Origin: JAQBQB01 sp963846925
Lineage (GTDB): Bacteria > Gemmatimonadota > Gemmatimonadetes > Gemmatimonadales > Gemmatimonadaceae
Direction: 5' to 3'
Assembly: GCA_963846925.1 (NCBI GenBank)
Contig: CAWJXW010000019.1
Coordinates: 62,001 to 126,000, forward strand
DNA: 64,000 nucleotides
In this document: piece by piece, positions 45,865-54,985 of the stretch
How positions within the stretch are numbered: position 1 is the stretch's first letter
How the letters are laid out: every line of letters begins with the position of its first letter
Program-made: the position numbers and the translations under genes
The notes under the pieces: model-generated
What the model was told of the DNA's origin: nothing
Databases searched by the model: none
Seen by the model: only the letters and a program-made list of their open reading frames with translations

Positions 45865-47436
45865 CCGGACGTTCGGTCATGAACCGACTGTCCGGCGGCG
45901 TCGTCTATCTCGTGGGCGCCGGGCCCGGCGATCCCGGCCTCCTGACGCTGCGCGGCGGTGAGCTGCTCGTCACCTGCGACGCGATCGTGTACGACGCGCT
46001 GGCGAATCCCGCGCTTCTCGCCCTCGCATCGGCCGTGGAGCGCGACCAACCCGTCGAGCTGCACGACGTCGGGAAACGCGGCGGCGCGGCCGACTCCAGC
46101 CGGCAAGGCGAGATCAACGAGCTTCTCGTGCGCCTCGCGCGAGAAGGGAAGCGCGTCGTGCGGCTCAAGGGGGGCGACCCGTTCGTCTTCGGGCGCGGTG
46201 GCGAGGAGGCACAGGCACTCGCCGCCGCGGGAGTGCGCTTCGAGGTCGTTCCGGGGGTGACCGCGGGGATCGCCGCCGCGGCGTACGCGGGAATTCCCGT
46301 CACCCATCGCGGCGTCGCCACTTCCGTGACGCTCGTGACAGGACACGAAGACCCATCGCGCGACGCGAGCGGCACCGATTGGGCTGCGCTGGCCCGCGCC
46401 GGCGGCACGATCGTGCTCTACATGGGCGTACAGACGCTGCCGCGAATCGTCGACGCGCTCGTCGGCGGCGGATTGAGCGACGAAACGCCGGCCGCCGTCG
46501 TGCAGTGGGGAACGCATCCGCACCAACGAACCGTGACAGCGACGCTCGCGACGCTGTGCGACACGGTTGCTCGCGAGAGGCTCTCGGCGCCGGTGATCAC
46601 GATCATCGGCGACGTGGTGGCGCTGCGCGACGAGATCGCGTGGTTCGACAGGCGGCCGCTCTTCGGCAAGCGAATCGTCGTCACGCGCGCGCGCTCGCAG
46701 GCGGCGTCGCTCAGCGAAAGGCTCGCCGCGGCCGGCGCCACCGTGATCGAGATGCCGGCGACGCGGATCGAACCGCTCGATCCCGCGCCGCTCCACGCCG
46801 CGTTCGGGCGACTGAACGACTTCACCTGGGTCGCCTTCACCAGTCAGAATGCCGTGCGATTCTTCTGGGACCAGCTGCGCGCGGCCGGACTCGACGCGCG
46901 TGCGCTCGCGCGCGCGAAGGTCGCGTCGGTCGGCCCCGCCACCGCCAACGCGCTCCTCGCGCACGGCCTGGCGGTGGATATCGCTCCTGATCGATTCGTC
47001 GCCGAGGCGCTGCTCGACGCGCTGCGCGGGCGCCGCGACGTCAAGGGCGCGCGCGTCCTGTACGCGACGGCGGAAGGCGCGAGAGACACGCTTCAGCTCG
47101 GACTTGAGGAGCTCGGAGCGATCGTCCAGCGCGTGGACCTGTATCGGTCGGTGCCCGATGGCAGCGGCGCGGAGCAGCTCAAAGAGCGGATGAGCAAAGA
47201 AGGCGCCGATCTCGTCACGTTCACCTCCGCCTCTTCCGTCACCAACTTCGTCGACGCCGTCGGGCGGGACGTCGCGCGTCGCGCGCCCGCCGCGTCGATC
47301 GGCCCGGTGACGTCGCGAGGCGGCGCGCGCGGCGGGCCTCGACGTCGTCGTCGAAGCGACCGAATCCACGATCCCCGGCCTGGTGAACGCCATCGCCGAC
47401 TACTTCGCTGGCGCGTCGTCCGCCGTCGCCCGCTGA
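45861..47436 (+). CDS. cobA/hemD: Fusion of uroporphyrinogen-III C-methyltransferase and uroporphyrinogen-III synthase (CobA-HemD), one frameshift
   Basis: About 524 residues when one extra G near 47319 is removed (1576 bases, remainder 1). Residues 1-260 are the methyltransferase: VYLVGAGPGDPGLLTLRG, VVRLKGGDPFVFGRGGEEA, and IPVTHRGVATSVTLVTGHED. Residues 265-524 are HemD: KRIVVTRARSQAASLSERL, WVAFTSQNAVRFF, VASVGPATANALLAHG, TFTSASSVTNFVDAVG and, after the shift, SIGPVTSRAARAAGLDVVVE. HemD closes hydroxymethylbilane to uroporphyrinogen III, and CobA diverts part of it to precorrin-2 (sirohaem or cobalamin). The corrected stop (TGA 47434-47436) overlaps the hemC ATG. ATG at 45861 overlaps ccmD. 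Confidence 0.9.
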
Positions 47437-48404
47437 TGACGGAACGCGCAGACGCTCGACTCGTCATCGCGACCCGCGCCTCCGAGCTCGCGCTGCGGCA
47501 GGCGCGTCAGGTGCAGCAGGCGCTCGAGGCGCGCGGCGTGGCGAGTGAGCTCAAGACCTATCGCACGTCGGGCGACAAACATCTCGACGAGCCTCTCGCG
47601 GCCATCGGCGGTAAAGGGCTCTTCACGCGGGAGCTCGAGTCGGATCTCGCGAAGGGCAAGGTTCAGCTCTGCGTGCACTCGCTCAAGGATCTTCCCACGG
47701 AAAGCCCGGCCGGACTGGAAGTGGTCGCGCTCCTGCCGCGAGAGGATCCGCGCGACGCGCTCATCGTGAGCTCGGTGGTCGGCGTGGATTCGCTCGACGA
47801 TCTGCCGCCGGGATCACGCGTCGGAACGTCCAGCCTGCGCCGTCGCGCGCAGTTGCTCGCGCGCCGTCACGATCTCGAGGTCGTCGAGCTGCGCGGCAAC
47901 GTGCCGACGCGGCTCAAGAAGGTCGACGACGGCCACGTGCACGCCGCGATCCTCGCTGCCGCCGGCCTTCACCGGCTCGGCGTGTCGCAGCGAATCTCTT
48001 CGCTGCTCGATCCGCCCGACTGGCTTCCCGCGGCGGGGCAGGGAGCGATCGCGATTCAGATTCGAGGCGACGACGAGGCGACTCGCGCCTTGGTCGCGCC
48101 ACTCGCCGACGCCCGGACGATGCTCGACACGCGCGCCGAGCGCGCGTTTCTCGGCGCGCTCGAGGGCGGCTGTCAGGTGCCGATCGGCGCGCTGGCGGCG
48201 GCGAGCGACACCGGGCGAACGCTTTGGGGAGTGCTGTCTGACGTAAGCGGCCGCCGCGTCGTGCGCGGCCAGATGCCGCTCGACGACTCGGCGCCGGAGC
48301 TGACCGGCGTACGGCTGGCCAACGACCTGCGGCACCGCGGCGGCAACGAGATTCTGGATTCGCTGCGGCGCGCGGAGCATCTCCCCTCGCCGCAGCCGGA
48401 GTAG
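47436..48404 (+). CDS. hemC: Porphobilinogen deaminase (hydroxymethylbilane synthase)
   Basis: 322 residues, normal. It joins four porphobilinogens into hydroxymethylbilane on a dipyrromethane cofactor. Motifs: RASELALRQARQVQ, GDKHLDEPLAAIGGKGLFTREL, CVHSLKDLPTE, VGTSSLRRRAQLL, LRGNVPTRLKK, AAGQGAIAIQIR, and EGGCQVPIGA with the cofactor-binding Cys. The ATG overlaps the stop of hemD (TGATG), so the two enzymes acting in sequence are translationally coupled. Last gene of the ccm-hem operon; a PadR gene converges on it two bases later. Confidence 0.97.
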   Translation: MTERADARLVIATRASELALRQARQVQQALEARGVASELKTYRTSGDKHLDEPLAAIGGKGLFTRELESDLAKGKVQLCVHSLKDLPTESPAGLEVVALLPREDPRDALIVSSVVGVDSLDDLPPGSRVGTSSLRRRAQLLARRHDLEVVELRGNVPTRLKKVDDGHVHAAILAAAGLHRLGVSQRISSLLDPPDWLPAAGQGAIAIQIRGDDEATRALVAPLADARTMLDTRAERAFLGALEGGCQVPIGALAAASDTGRTLWGVLSDVSGRRVVRGQMPLDDSAPELTGVRLANDLRHRGGNEILDSLRRAEHLPSPQPE

Positions 48405-48405
48405 C

Positions 48406-49017
48406 TCACCCGGGACGGTGCCGGGCCGCGACGTCGTCGAGCCAGGCAAGCTCTATTTCGAACTGTTTGATGCCGAGCCTCACGACGAGCGCCGCGTCGG
48501 AGGTGGGCGACGTCTCGGCGACTACCGCGTCCAGCGCGGCGCGGTCCTCCTCCAGCTCCTGCTCGAGGAACTTCCGGCGGCGCGCGATCTGCGCCGCAAA
48601 GTCGCGCGGGCGGGCCTGCCACGACAGCACCATCCAAGTGAGGAACGGGTCGGGTGGGCGCTGCGTGGACCACCGTGCCTGGGCCAGTGCGTCGGCGAGC
48701 ATCCGGCGTCCGGACTCGCTCGGCTTGTACACGCGCCGCTCGGGACCCTGCGACGCGTCGTCGTCGCGCGACGACACGATGTGTTTCGCCGCGGCGAGCT
48801 TGCGGAGCGAATAGTAGACCTGCGGCTTGGAGATGCTCGCCCACTTCTCGACCTGGCGCCGCTCAAGCTCGGCCCACAGATCGTACCCGTGGCGCGGCCC
48901 CTCGCACAGCAGCGAGAGGACTACGAGGTCGGCCAGCGTGACGGCGCGGGTCTTGAGGTAGCGGCGGCATGAGGCGGCGGCTCGTCGATCGGGGGCTTGA
49001 CGTGCGACTAGTATCAT
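48406..49017 (-). CDS. PadR-family transcriptional regulator
   Basis: 203 residues. After a basic leader (about 27 residues) comes the PadR winged helix: DLVVLSLLCEGPRHGYDLWAELERR, SISKPQVYYSLRKLAAAKHI and the wing RRVYKPSESGRRML. The C-terminal 100 residues are a helical dimerisation/ligand domain (ARRRKFLEQELEEDRAALDA). The ATG at 49017 is the centre of a 21-base palindrome (separate entry), and no better start exists nearer the domain. Divergent from a VOC protein gene, the probable target with itself. Confidence 0.88.
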   Translation of the reverse strand: MILVARQAPDRRAAASCRRYLKTRAVTLADLVVLSLLCEGPRHGYDLWAELERRQVEKWASISKPQVYYSLRKLAAAKHIVSSRDDDASQGPERRVYKPSESGRRMLADALAQARWSTQRPPDPFLTWMVLSWQARPRDFAAQIARRRKFLEQELEEDRAALDAVVAETSPTSDAALVVRLGIKQFEIELAWLDDVAARHRPG

Positions 49018-49027
49018 TTATACTAGT
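49007..49027. promoter_or_regulatory. Palindromic operator between padR-type gene and VOC gene
   Basis: ACTAGTAT-CATTT-ATACTAGT: perfect 8-base arms, 5-base centre. The centre contains the PadR start codon on the minus strand, and TATACT (49021-49024 with preceding bases) reads as a -10 box on the plus strand. Position and symmetry suggest it is the PadR binding site controlling both divergent genes. Confidence 0.65.
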
Positions 49028-49054
49028 GCCACCAACCCTAACGGACAAGTGCCA

Positions 49055-49465
49055 ATGATGACCGCCGCCTCTCCAGTGATGCAAACGCTCGCCCCCGTCC
49101 TGATCGTCGACGCCGTCGAACCGTGCCTCGAGTTCTGGGCGACGAACCTGGGGTTCACCAAGGCGAACGAGGTGCCGGGGCCGGACGGGAAGTTGGTCTT
49201 CGCCAGCGTGAAGAAGGACGGCGTGGAGATCATGTACCAGACGCGCGCCAGCGTCGTCGCGGACAACCCCGCACAGGCCGCGGAGCTCACTGGCCACAGC
49301 GTGGGGCTGTTCCTCACCGTCGCTTCGATCGCGGACCTCGACGCGGCCGAGCACGCGCTCGCCGCGGCGCCAGTCGTGAAGCCAAGACATCAGACGTTCT
49401 ACGGATCGACGGAGTTTTACGTCCGCGAACCCGGGGGCAACGTCGTGGGATTCGCTTCGTTTTAA
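49055..49465 (+). CDS. Glyoxalase/bleomycin-resistance/dioxygenase (VOC) family protein
   Basis: 136 residues with the beta-alpha-beta-beta-beta repeats of the vicinal-oxygen-chelate fold: TLAPVLIVDAVEPCLEFWATNLGF, GVEIMYQTRASVV, VGLFLTVASIADLDAAEHAL and TEFYVREPGGNVVGFASF. A metal Glu is likely in FYVREPGGN. Often these confer resistance to small toxic compounds. The start is uncertain (GTG 49049, ATG 49055 or 49058). It is divergent from the PadR regulator and likely regulated by it. A hairpin follows the stop. Confidence 0.85.
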   Translation: MMTAASPVMQTLAPVLIVDAVEPCLEFWATNLGFTKANEVPGPDGKLVFASVKKDGVEIMYQTRASVVADNPAQAAELTGHSVGLFLTVASIADLDAAEHALAAAPVVKPRHQTFYGSTEFYVREPGGNVVGFASF

Positions 49466-49483
49466 GAGAAGCATCTGAAAAGC

Positions 49484-49514
49484 CTCGGCTTGCGGCCGTC
49501 GGCCGCAGGCCGAG
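49484..49514 (+). terminator. Probable intrinsic terminator between VOC gene and hemB
   Basis: CTCGGCTTGCGGCC (49484-49497), loop GTC, GGCCGCAGGCCGAG (49501-49514): a 14-base stem with one G-U wobble, then TTAGTTTCTC. It lies 18 bases after the VOC stop and 16 bases before the hemB ATG, so it could also act as an attenuator or hinder the hemB ribosome site. Confidence 0.75.
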
Positions 49515-49530
49515 TTAGTTTCTCTGGGCC

Positions 49531-50520
49531 ATGCCCGAATTCCCGGCCTATCGTCCGCGCCGTCTCCGTCGTACCGAGGCGCTTCGTCGCCTCGTTCGCG
49601 AGACGTCGCTCCGTGCGTCGCAGCTCGTGCTGCCGCTGTTCGTGCGGTCGGGTGCCAAGGTCCGAAAGCCGATCGAGTCGATGCCGGGCGTGTTTCAGAC
49701 CTCGATCGACGAGATGCTGATCGATGCGCGGATCGCGGCGCACGCCGGGATCGGCGGGGTCATTCTGTTCGGCATTCCCGACCACAAGGACGCGACGGGG
49801 TCGGAGGCATGGAACGACGAGGCGCCGGTACAGCAGGCGGTGCGCGCGCTCAAGCGCGACGTCCCCGATCTCGTCGTGATCACCGACGTGTGTCTGTGCG
49901 AGTACACGGAGCACGGGCATTGCGGCGTGCTCCACGAGGGCGTCGTCGACAACGATGCGACGCTCGAGCTGCTCGCGCGCGAAGCGGTCTCGCACGCGCG
50001 CGCCGGCGCGGACATCGTCGCGCCGAGCGACATGATGGACGGGCGCGTGCGGGCGATTCGAGCGGCGCTCGATGAAAACGGATTCACCGACACGCCGATT
50101 CTGAGCTACGCGGCCAAGTTCGCCGGCCCGTTCTACGGGCCGTTCCGCGAAGCGGCGGAGTCGACGCCGCAGGTCGGCGACCGGCGCGGCTACCAGATGG
50201 ACGCCGGCAACTCGGACGAAGCGCTGCGCGAAGTGCGGCTCGACATCGAGGAAGGCGCGGACATGGTGATGGTCAAGCCGGCGGGGCCGTTCCTCGACAT
50301 CATCCATCGCGTGAAGCACGAGACCGGCTATCCGCTCGCCGCGTTTCAGGTGAGCGGCGAGTACACTATGATTCAGGCAGCCGCGCAGCGCGGCTGGATC
50401 GACGGGGAGCGCGTGATGATGGACTCGCTCCTCGGCATTCGGCGGGCCGGCGCGGACGTGATCATCACGTATTTCGCGCGCGAAGCCGCGAAGCTGCTCA
50501 ACTCCGGCGCTCTCACATGA
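49531..50520 (+). CDS. hemB: Delta-aminolevulinic acid dehydratase (porphobilinogen synthase)
   Basis: 329 residues, normal. It condenses two aminolevulinates to porphobilinogen in the cytosol. The cysteine-rich zinc site is DVCLCEYTEHGHCG, the Schiff-base lysines are in SYAAKFAGPFYGPFREA and MVMVKPAGPFLDII, and the C-terminal AFQVSGEYTMIQAAAQ is conserved. It is on the same strand as, but separated by a PadR/VOC pair from, hemD and hemC, the next steps. The stop overlaps the start of an aldo/keto reductase. Confidence 0.97.
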   Translation: MPEFPAYRPRRLRRTEALRRLVRETSLRASQLVLPLFVRSGAKVRKPIESMPGVFQTSIDEMLIDARIAAHAGIGGVILFGIPDHKDATGSEAWNDEAPVQQAVRALKRDVPDLVVITDVCLCEYTEHGHCGVLHEGVVDNDATLELLAREAVSHARAGADIVAPSDMMDGRVRAIRAALDENGFTDTPILSYAAKFAGPFYGPFREAAESTPQVGDRRGYQMDAGNSDEALREVRLDIEEGADMVMVKPAGPFLDIIHRVKHETGYPLAAFQVSGEYTMIQAAAQRGWIDGERVMMDSLLGIRRAGADVIITYFAREAAKLLNSGALT

Positions 50521-51572
50521 AGCATCGCACTTTTCCCGGCACCGACATTCGCGTGAGCGAAGTCGGGTTCGGCACGTGGACCATCTCCACCGGTTGGTGG
50601 GGCGACAAGACCGACGCCGACGCCGTGGCCATGCTGCGCCGCGCGCTCGACGACCATGGCGTCACGTTCTTCGACGCCGCCGACGCCTACGGCAACGGCC
50701 GCGCGGAACGGCAGATCGCCGAGGCGTTTCGCGGGCGTCGCGACGAGGTCGTGATCGCGACGAAGGTCGGCTACGACATCTATGACGCCGCCGCGCAGAC
50801 TGCGCGGCGTGGACAGTCGGAGCTGCCGATGCGCACCGACCCGGCGTTCCTGCGCTTCGCCGTGGACAAGTGCCTCGAGCGCCTCGAGACCGACTACATC
50901 GACGTGCTCCAGCTCCACAACGCGAAGATGGAGCACGTGCTCGACCGCGAGCTGTGGGACACGATGCGGCAGCTCAAGCGCGAGGGAAAGATTCGCGCGT
51001 GGGGCGCCGCGTTCGGTCCGGCTATCGGTTGGTTGTACGAAGCCGTGGACCTCCTGGAGCGCGAGCCGGACATCGACACGATTCAGATGATCTGGAACGT
51101 GCTCGAGCAGCATCCCGGCACGGCGATGATCGAGGCCGCCAAGGCGCACGCGCCGAACTGCTGCTTCAACATCCGCGTGACGCACGCGTCGGGGATGCTC
51201 GAGGGGAAGTACACCGAGGACACGGTGTTTCCGGAGAACGACCATCGCCGCCATCGCCCGCGGTCGTGGCTCGTCAACGGCATCAAGAAGGTCAAGACGC
51301 TCGACTTCCTCACGAAGCGCATGACGCTGGGCCAGGCCGCGCTCAAGTGGCTGCTCGCCGAGCCGCGCGTCGTGACGACGCTGCCGAACATCTACGACGA
51401 CGAGCAGCTGGCCGAGTTCGCCGCGGCGAGCGACGCGCCGGACCTGTCGCCGACGGATCTGGAGCACGTGGCCGAGTTGGCCGCCATGAACTTCGGCGTC
51501 GACGAGCCGCCGATGTCGTACAAGGGAACGATGACGCGTGACGGCGGGGGCGTCGCCTCGCGCGCGTCGTGA
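50517..51572 (+). CDS. Aldo/keto reductase
   Basis: 351 residues, a TIM-barrel NADPH-dependent oxidoreductase. The tetrad is intact: Asp and Tyr in FDAADAYGNGRAE, Lys in VIATKVGYD and His in DVLQLHNAK. Starts VSEVGFGTWTIST GWWG, with an unusual Trp pair in the substrate loop. It is translationally coupled to hemB (ATGA) and to pyrophosphatase (GTGA). No haem-related role is known to me for this type; it may simply share the transcript. The C-terminal tail (SYKGTMTRDGGGVASRAS) is longer than usual. Confidence 0.9.
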   Translation: MKHRTFPGTDIRVSEVGFGTWTISTGWWGDKTDADAVAMLRRALDDHGVTFFDAADAYGNGRAERQIAEAFRGRRDEVVIATKVGYDIYDAAAQTARRGQSELPMRTDPAFLRFAVDKCLERLETDYIDVLQLHNAKMEHVLDRELWDTMRQLKREGKIRAWGAAFGPAIGWLYEAVDLLEREPDIDTIQMIWNVLEQHPGTAMIEAAKAHAPNCCFNIRVTHASGMLEGKYTEDTVFPENDHRRHRPRSWLVNGIKKVKTLDFLTKRMTLGQAALKWLLAEPRVVTTLPNIYDDEQLAEFAAASDAPDLSPTDLEHVAELAAMNFGVDEPPMSYKGTMTRDGGGVASRAS

Positions 51573-52111
51573 TCCATTTCTGGCACGACCTTCCGCCGGG
51601 CCCGCACCCGCCGGAAGAGATCACCGCCGTCATCGAGATCCCGTTCGGCAGCCGCAACAAGTACGAGCTCGACAAGAAGACCGGCATCATCAAGCTGGAC
51701 CGCGTGCTGTATTCCGCGGTCCACTATCCCGGCGACTACGGTCTCATCCCGCGCACGCTGCACGAGGACGGCGATCCGCTCGACGTGCTCGTGCTGGTGA
51801 AGGAACAGACCTTTCCCGGGTGCATGATCGACGTGCGCCCGCTGGGCGTCCTTCGCATGCGCGACCGCGGCGAGCCGGACGACAAGATCCTCGCGGTCGC
51901 GTTGAGAGATCCGTATTACGAGGAGGTGTTCGACATCGCGGACATTCCGCGGCACGTGTTGACGGAAGTGCAGTACTTCTTCTCGACGTACAAGGATCTC
52001 GAGGGGAAGCGGGTGCAGATCGAAGGGTGGGGGAAGAGCGAAGAGGCGATGAAGGTGATCAAGGATTCGATCGCGCGGTACGACGCGGCGTACATGAGGC
52101 TCGGGCCCTAG
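51569..52111 (+). CDS. ppa: Inorganic pyrophosphatase (family I)
   Basis: 180 residues. It hydrolyses pyrophosphate in the cytosol, pulling biosynthetic reactions forward. Signature EDGDPLDVLVLV with the metal Asp residues, plus IEIPFGSRNKYELDKKTG, VHYPGDYGLIPRTL and VALRDPYYEEV. GTG start overlapping the aldo/keto reductase stop. In 52112-52260 after it I see no clear T-run terminator; CGCCAG/CTGGCG at about 52245-52257 is a small hairpin. Confidence 0.96.
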   Translation: MIHFWHDLPPGPHPPEEITAVIEIPFGSRNKYELDKKTGIIKLDRVLYSAVHYPGDYGLIPRTLHEDGDPLDVLVLVKEQTFPGCMIDVRPLGVLRMRDRGEPDDKILAVALRDPYYEEVFDIADIPRHVLTEVQYFFSTYKDLEGKRVQIEGWGKSEEAMKVIKDSIARYDAAYMRLGP

Positions 52112-52260
52112 AGAAAAGGCGGGGGATCCTGGCCGGGGAACGACGCGGGATCGCGGCCAACGACGCTCCTCCCGGCTGAGGGGTCACGTGGTGCGCTCGA
52201 AATCAGGAACAGACGCCCGACATCTGACAACAGACCAGCTCTCGCCAGGCTGGCGCCTTA

Positions 52261-52914
52261 CTACTCGTCGTCCTCGTCGTCGTCCAGCTCGATGAGCGCA
52301 TCTTCACGTCGGCGCACGACGACCTTCACTTCGGCCATGAACGCGGTGCCCGTGAGGCGCAGCGTCGGCCCGTGACGCCTCGTTCCTTCGGCGTCCATCT
52401 CGTCGGCCTTGCTCACCACGCTGGCCATGATCGCGTGCATCTCGTTGATCACGCGCATCTCGGGTGGCACGATGATCTTGCACGCCGCCCAGAACGACCG
52501 GACGTGAAACTCCGCGCCACCCGGCGGCATCACGGCGCTCGTCAGGTCGATCTTCGTGTCGGCCATCAGGGCGACGACGTCCAGGCGCTGCGGCACGACC
52601 CACCGGCCCGTTCGCTTCGACTCGCTCATCACGGCGAGGAGGCGTGAATTCGGAGCCGGGAGGTCCGACGTCCCGTAGTCCATCCGCGCGTTCGACACCG
52701 GACCGGACGATGGTCGCGCCGTCGCGGGGAGCTGCGAGACGCGGAGGTCGGACGTGATGGCGTCCAGCTCGGAGACGCTCGCCGCCTTGTAAACCTGCTC
52801 GATCCGCCGCTCGAGCTCGTCGAGCGACAGATCGTCGTTGGCGAAGTGCTGCGAGAGCTCGCTGATCTTCTGCTCGCGTGCGCGCGACAGCGTGGGGAGC
52901 GGAGCGTCGGCCAT
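52261..52914 (-). CDS. DUF1707 / LiaF-like domain protein
   Basis: 217 residues. Residues 8-62 are a DUF1707/SHOCT-type domain (RAREQKISELSQHFANDDLSLDELERRIEQVYKA is the typical wording, split here as EQKISELSQHFANDDL and LDELERRIEQVYKAAS). Residues 90-205 are the beta-helix-like domain of cell-wall-stress proteins such as LiaF (RLLAVMSESKRTGRWVVPQR, ALMADTKIDLTSAVMPPG, AACKIIVPPEMRV, GTAFMAEVKVVVRR). It has no membrane helix, unlike LiaF, so it is a soluble partner, perhaps of an envelope-stress regulator. The C-terminus is very acidic (ELDDDEDDE). ATG at 52914. Confidence 0.85.
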   Translation of the reverse strand: MADAPLPTLSRAREQKISELSQHFANDDLSLDELERRIEQVYKAASVSELDAITSDLRVSQLPATARPSSGPVSNARMDYGTSDLPAPNSRLLAVMSESKRTGRWVVPQRLDVVALMADTKIDLTSAVMPPGGAEFHVRSFWAACKIIVPPEMRVINEMHAIMASVVSKADEMDAEGTRRHGPTLRLTGTAFMAEVKVVVRRREDALIELDDDEDDE

Positions 52915-52949
52915 GCGACAAAGATATGAGTTGGACCCGCGACCCGCCC

Positions 52950-53645
52950 TTACGCCGCCGGGGCAGGCGGCGTCTCGTCGCGCAGGAACAGACGGTCGTA
53001 GAGCAGCGCCGCCACGATCCCGCCGAGGATCGGCCCGATCCAGTACGCCGTTTGTCCCTCGAAGACGTGCGTGACCACCGCCGGCCCGAACGAGCGAGCC
53101 GGGTTCATCGATCCACCGGTGAGCGGCCCGATGGCGAGGATGTCGGCCGCGATCGTAAGACCGATCGCCATGCCGCCGAGCTTGGGCCCGCGCTTGTCGA
53201 CCGCGGTGCCGAAGACCACGAAGACGAGGAAGAACGTCGCGATCGCCTCGAGTCCGATGGCCTGCAACAGAGACGTGTCGGCCGAGATGCGCTGTCCGCC
53301 GAGCAGCGTCGCCTGCGCCACGGCCGAGGGCATCAGCGCCTTGAGCATGTACGCCGCGATGATCGCGCCGAGGAACTGCGCGATCCAGTGAATCACGGCC
53401 ATCATCGGGTCGATCCGCCCCGTGACGAGAAATCCCGTCGTGACGGCGGGATTCAGATGGCCGCCCGAGATGGCCATCGTCGCACTGACCAGGAGTGCCA
53501 GGATGAGCCCATGGGCGAGCGCCACGCTGAGAACGGTCGCCTGCGACTGGACCAGCGGGCTCGTGATGATGGTTGCGCCGCCGATGAACACGAGCGCGAA
53601 CGTCCCGACGAATTCGGCCACGAAATGCCGCCAGGTATCTCTCAT
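52950..53645 (-). CDS. Aquaporin (MIP family channel)
   Basis: 231 residues, six helices. Both pore motifs are intact: GGHLNPAVT and GSMNPARSFGPA. AEFVGTFALVFIGG is the standard N-terminal helix. The selectivity filter residues cannot all be assigned, but Arg follows the second NPA (NPAR) and His in the second half-helix region (GLILALLVSATM lacks it) leaves water versus glycerol specificity open. The ATG at 53645 is 35 bases from the DUF1707 gene upstream of it in the opposite reading sense, with the two genes on the same strand. Confidence 0.94.
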   Translation of the reverse strand: MRDTWRHFVAEFVGTFALVFIGGATIITSPLVQSQATVLSVALAHGLILALLVSATMAISGGHLNPAVTTGFLVTGRIDPMMAVIHWIAQFLGAIIAAYMLKALMPSAVAQATLLGGQRISADTSLLQAIGLEAIATFFLVFVVFGTAVDKRGPKLGGMAIGLTIAADILAIGPLTGGSMNPARSFGPAVVTHVFEGQTAYWIGPILGGIVAALLYDRLFLRDETPPAPAA

Positions 53646-53743
53646 TTGTTCGTTCCGAGCTGAGGGTGCAGGGGAAGCACGACGCCGCGGCTTAGGGGGG
53701 CCGCGGCGCTGTAACTATACCATCATCGGGTCTCGCCCGCCCC

Positions 53744-54985
53744 TCAGTCGGCGCGTTTCAGCACCAAGGCCGCGTTGATCCCGCCGAACCCGAAGGAATT
53801 GTTCAGGATGTAGTCGACGCGCGATTCGCGGCCGACGCCCGGGATGTAATCCAGGTCGCATCCGTCGTCCGGGTCCTCGAGGTTGAGCGTCGGCGGCAGC
53901 CACTCGTGCTCGAGGGCCATGGCGCAAATGGCCGTCTCCATCGCCCCCGACGCGCCGAGCGCGTGGCCGTAGTAGGCTTTCGTGCTGCTCACCTGGAGCT
54001 TGGGCGCGTGATCGCCGAAGACGGTCCTGATCGCGCGCGTTTCCGTCGGGTCGTTGAGCGGCGTGCTGCTGCCGTGCGCGTTGACGTACTCGATCTCGTG
54101 CGGCTCGACGCGCGCGTCCTTGAGCGCGCCGCGCATGGCGCGCGCGGCCTGCGATCCGTCCGGCCGCGGTGCCGTCATGTGGTGCGCGTCGTTGCAGAAC
54201 GCGTAGCCGCAGACTTCGGCGTAGATGTGCGCCCCGCGAGCCTTGGCGCGCTCGTATTCCTCGAGGACGACCACGGCCGCGCCTTCGCCCATCACGAATC
54301 CGTCGCGGTCGCGATCGAACGGGCGCGACGCGTGCACCGGATCGTCGTTGCGCGTCGACATGGCGCGAATCAGCGCGAACGCGCCGAAGCACAGCTGGTT
54401 GAGCGGCGCTTCGACGCCGCCGCAGATCATCACGTCCGCGTAGTCGTCGCGAATCTCCCGGAATCCTTGGCCGATCCCCATCGTGCCCGATGCGCAGCTC
54501 ATCGCGTTGGTGCTGTTCGGTCCCTGCGCGCCGAACTCGATCGCCACGTTGCAGCTCGCCGCGCCGGCGAAAACGTTCGTCGCCAGCGAGACCGCGACGT
54601 TCTTGATTCCCTGCGTGAGAAACACGCCGAACTGCTCTTCGGCGAATCCGACGCCGCCGAGCGCGCTTCCCATCATCGAGCCGACGCGCTCGCGATCCTC
54701 CACCGCCATGTCGAGGTGCGCGTCCTCGATGGCGAGCCGCGAGCACGCGACGGTGAATTGGCCGAAGCGGTCGAGGCGCTTGACCTTTCGTTCTTCGATG
54801 AAATCGCTCGGATGAAAATCGATCTCGGCGGCGATCTGGCTGCGGTAGATCGAGGCGTCGAAGCGGGTGACCGAACGCACGGCCGAGCGGCGAGCCAGCA
54901 GGCCCTGCCACAGGGCGTCGCGCGTGATGCCGATCGGCGTCAGCGCGCCGATCCCGGTGATCGCTACTCGTCGACGATCAGCCAC
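53744..54985 (-). CDS. Beta-ketoacyl synthase (KAS II/FabF-like), last gene of a six-gene operon
   Basis: 413 residues. It condenses acyl and malonyl units on a carrier protein. The catalytic Cys is in NAMSCASGTMG, and the two His are in YVNAHGSSTPLND and SSTKAYYGHALGASGA. GIGALTPIGITRDALWQGLL and NNSFGFGGINAALVL are the family ends. GTG at 54985 is chosen because the KAS fold begins right after it and it overlaps the SRPBCC stop by 8 bases. No acyl carrier protein, malonyl transferase or ketoreductase is adjacent, unlike a fatty-acid operon. Its place behind a cyclase-like SRPBCC gene, a methyltransferase and two flavin enzymes suggests a dedicated lipid or polyketide pathway. Confidence 0.92.
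   Translation of the reverse strand: MADRRRVAITGIGALTPIGITRDALWQGLLARRSAVRSVTRFDASIYRSQIAAEIDFHPSDFIEERKVKRLDRFGQFTVACSRLAIEDAHLDMAVEDRERVGSMMGSALGGVGFAEEQFGVFLTQGIKNVAVSLATNVFAGAASCNVAIEFGAQGPNSTNAMSCASGTMGIGQGFREIRDDYADVMICGGVEAPLNQLCFGAFALIRAMSTRNDDPVHASRPFDRDRDGFVMGEGAAVVVLEEYERAKARGAHIYAEVCGYAFCNDAHHMTAPRPDGSQAARAMRGALKDARVEPHEIEYVNAHGSSTPLNDPTETRAIRTVFGDHAPKLQVSSTKAYYGHALGASGAMETAICAMALEHEWLPPTLNLEDPDDGCDLDYIPGVGRESRVDYILNNSFGFGGINAALVLKRAD

Noticed and set aside
47300..47440. A natural three-domain CobA-HemD-HemC fusion, since one frame runs through
   Set aside because: The run-through exists only because of the extra base near 47319. Removing it restores the HemD C-terminus and a stop that overlaps the hemC ATG.
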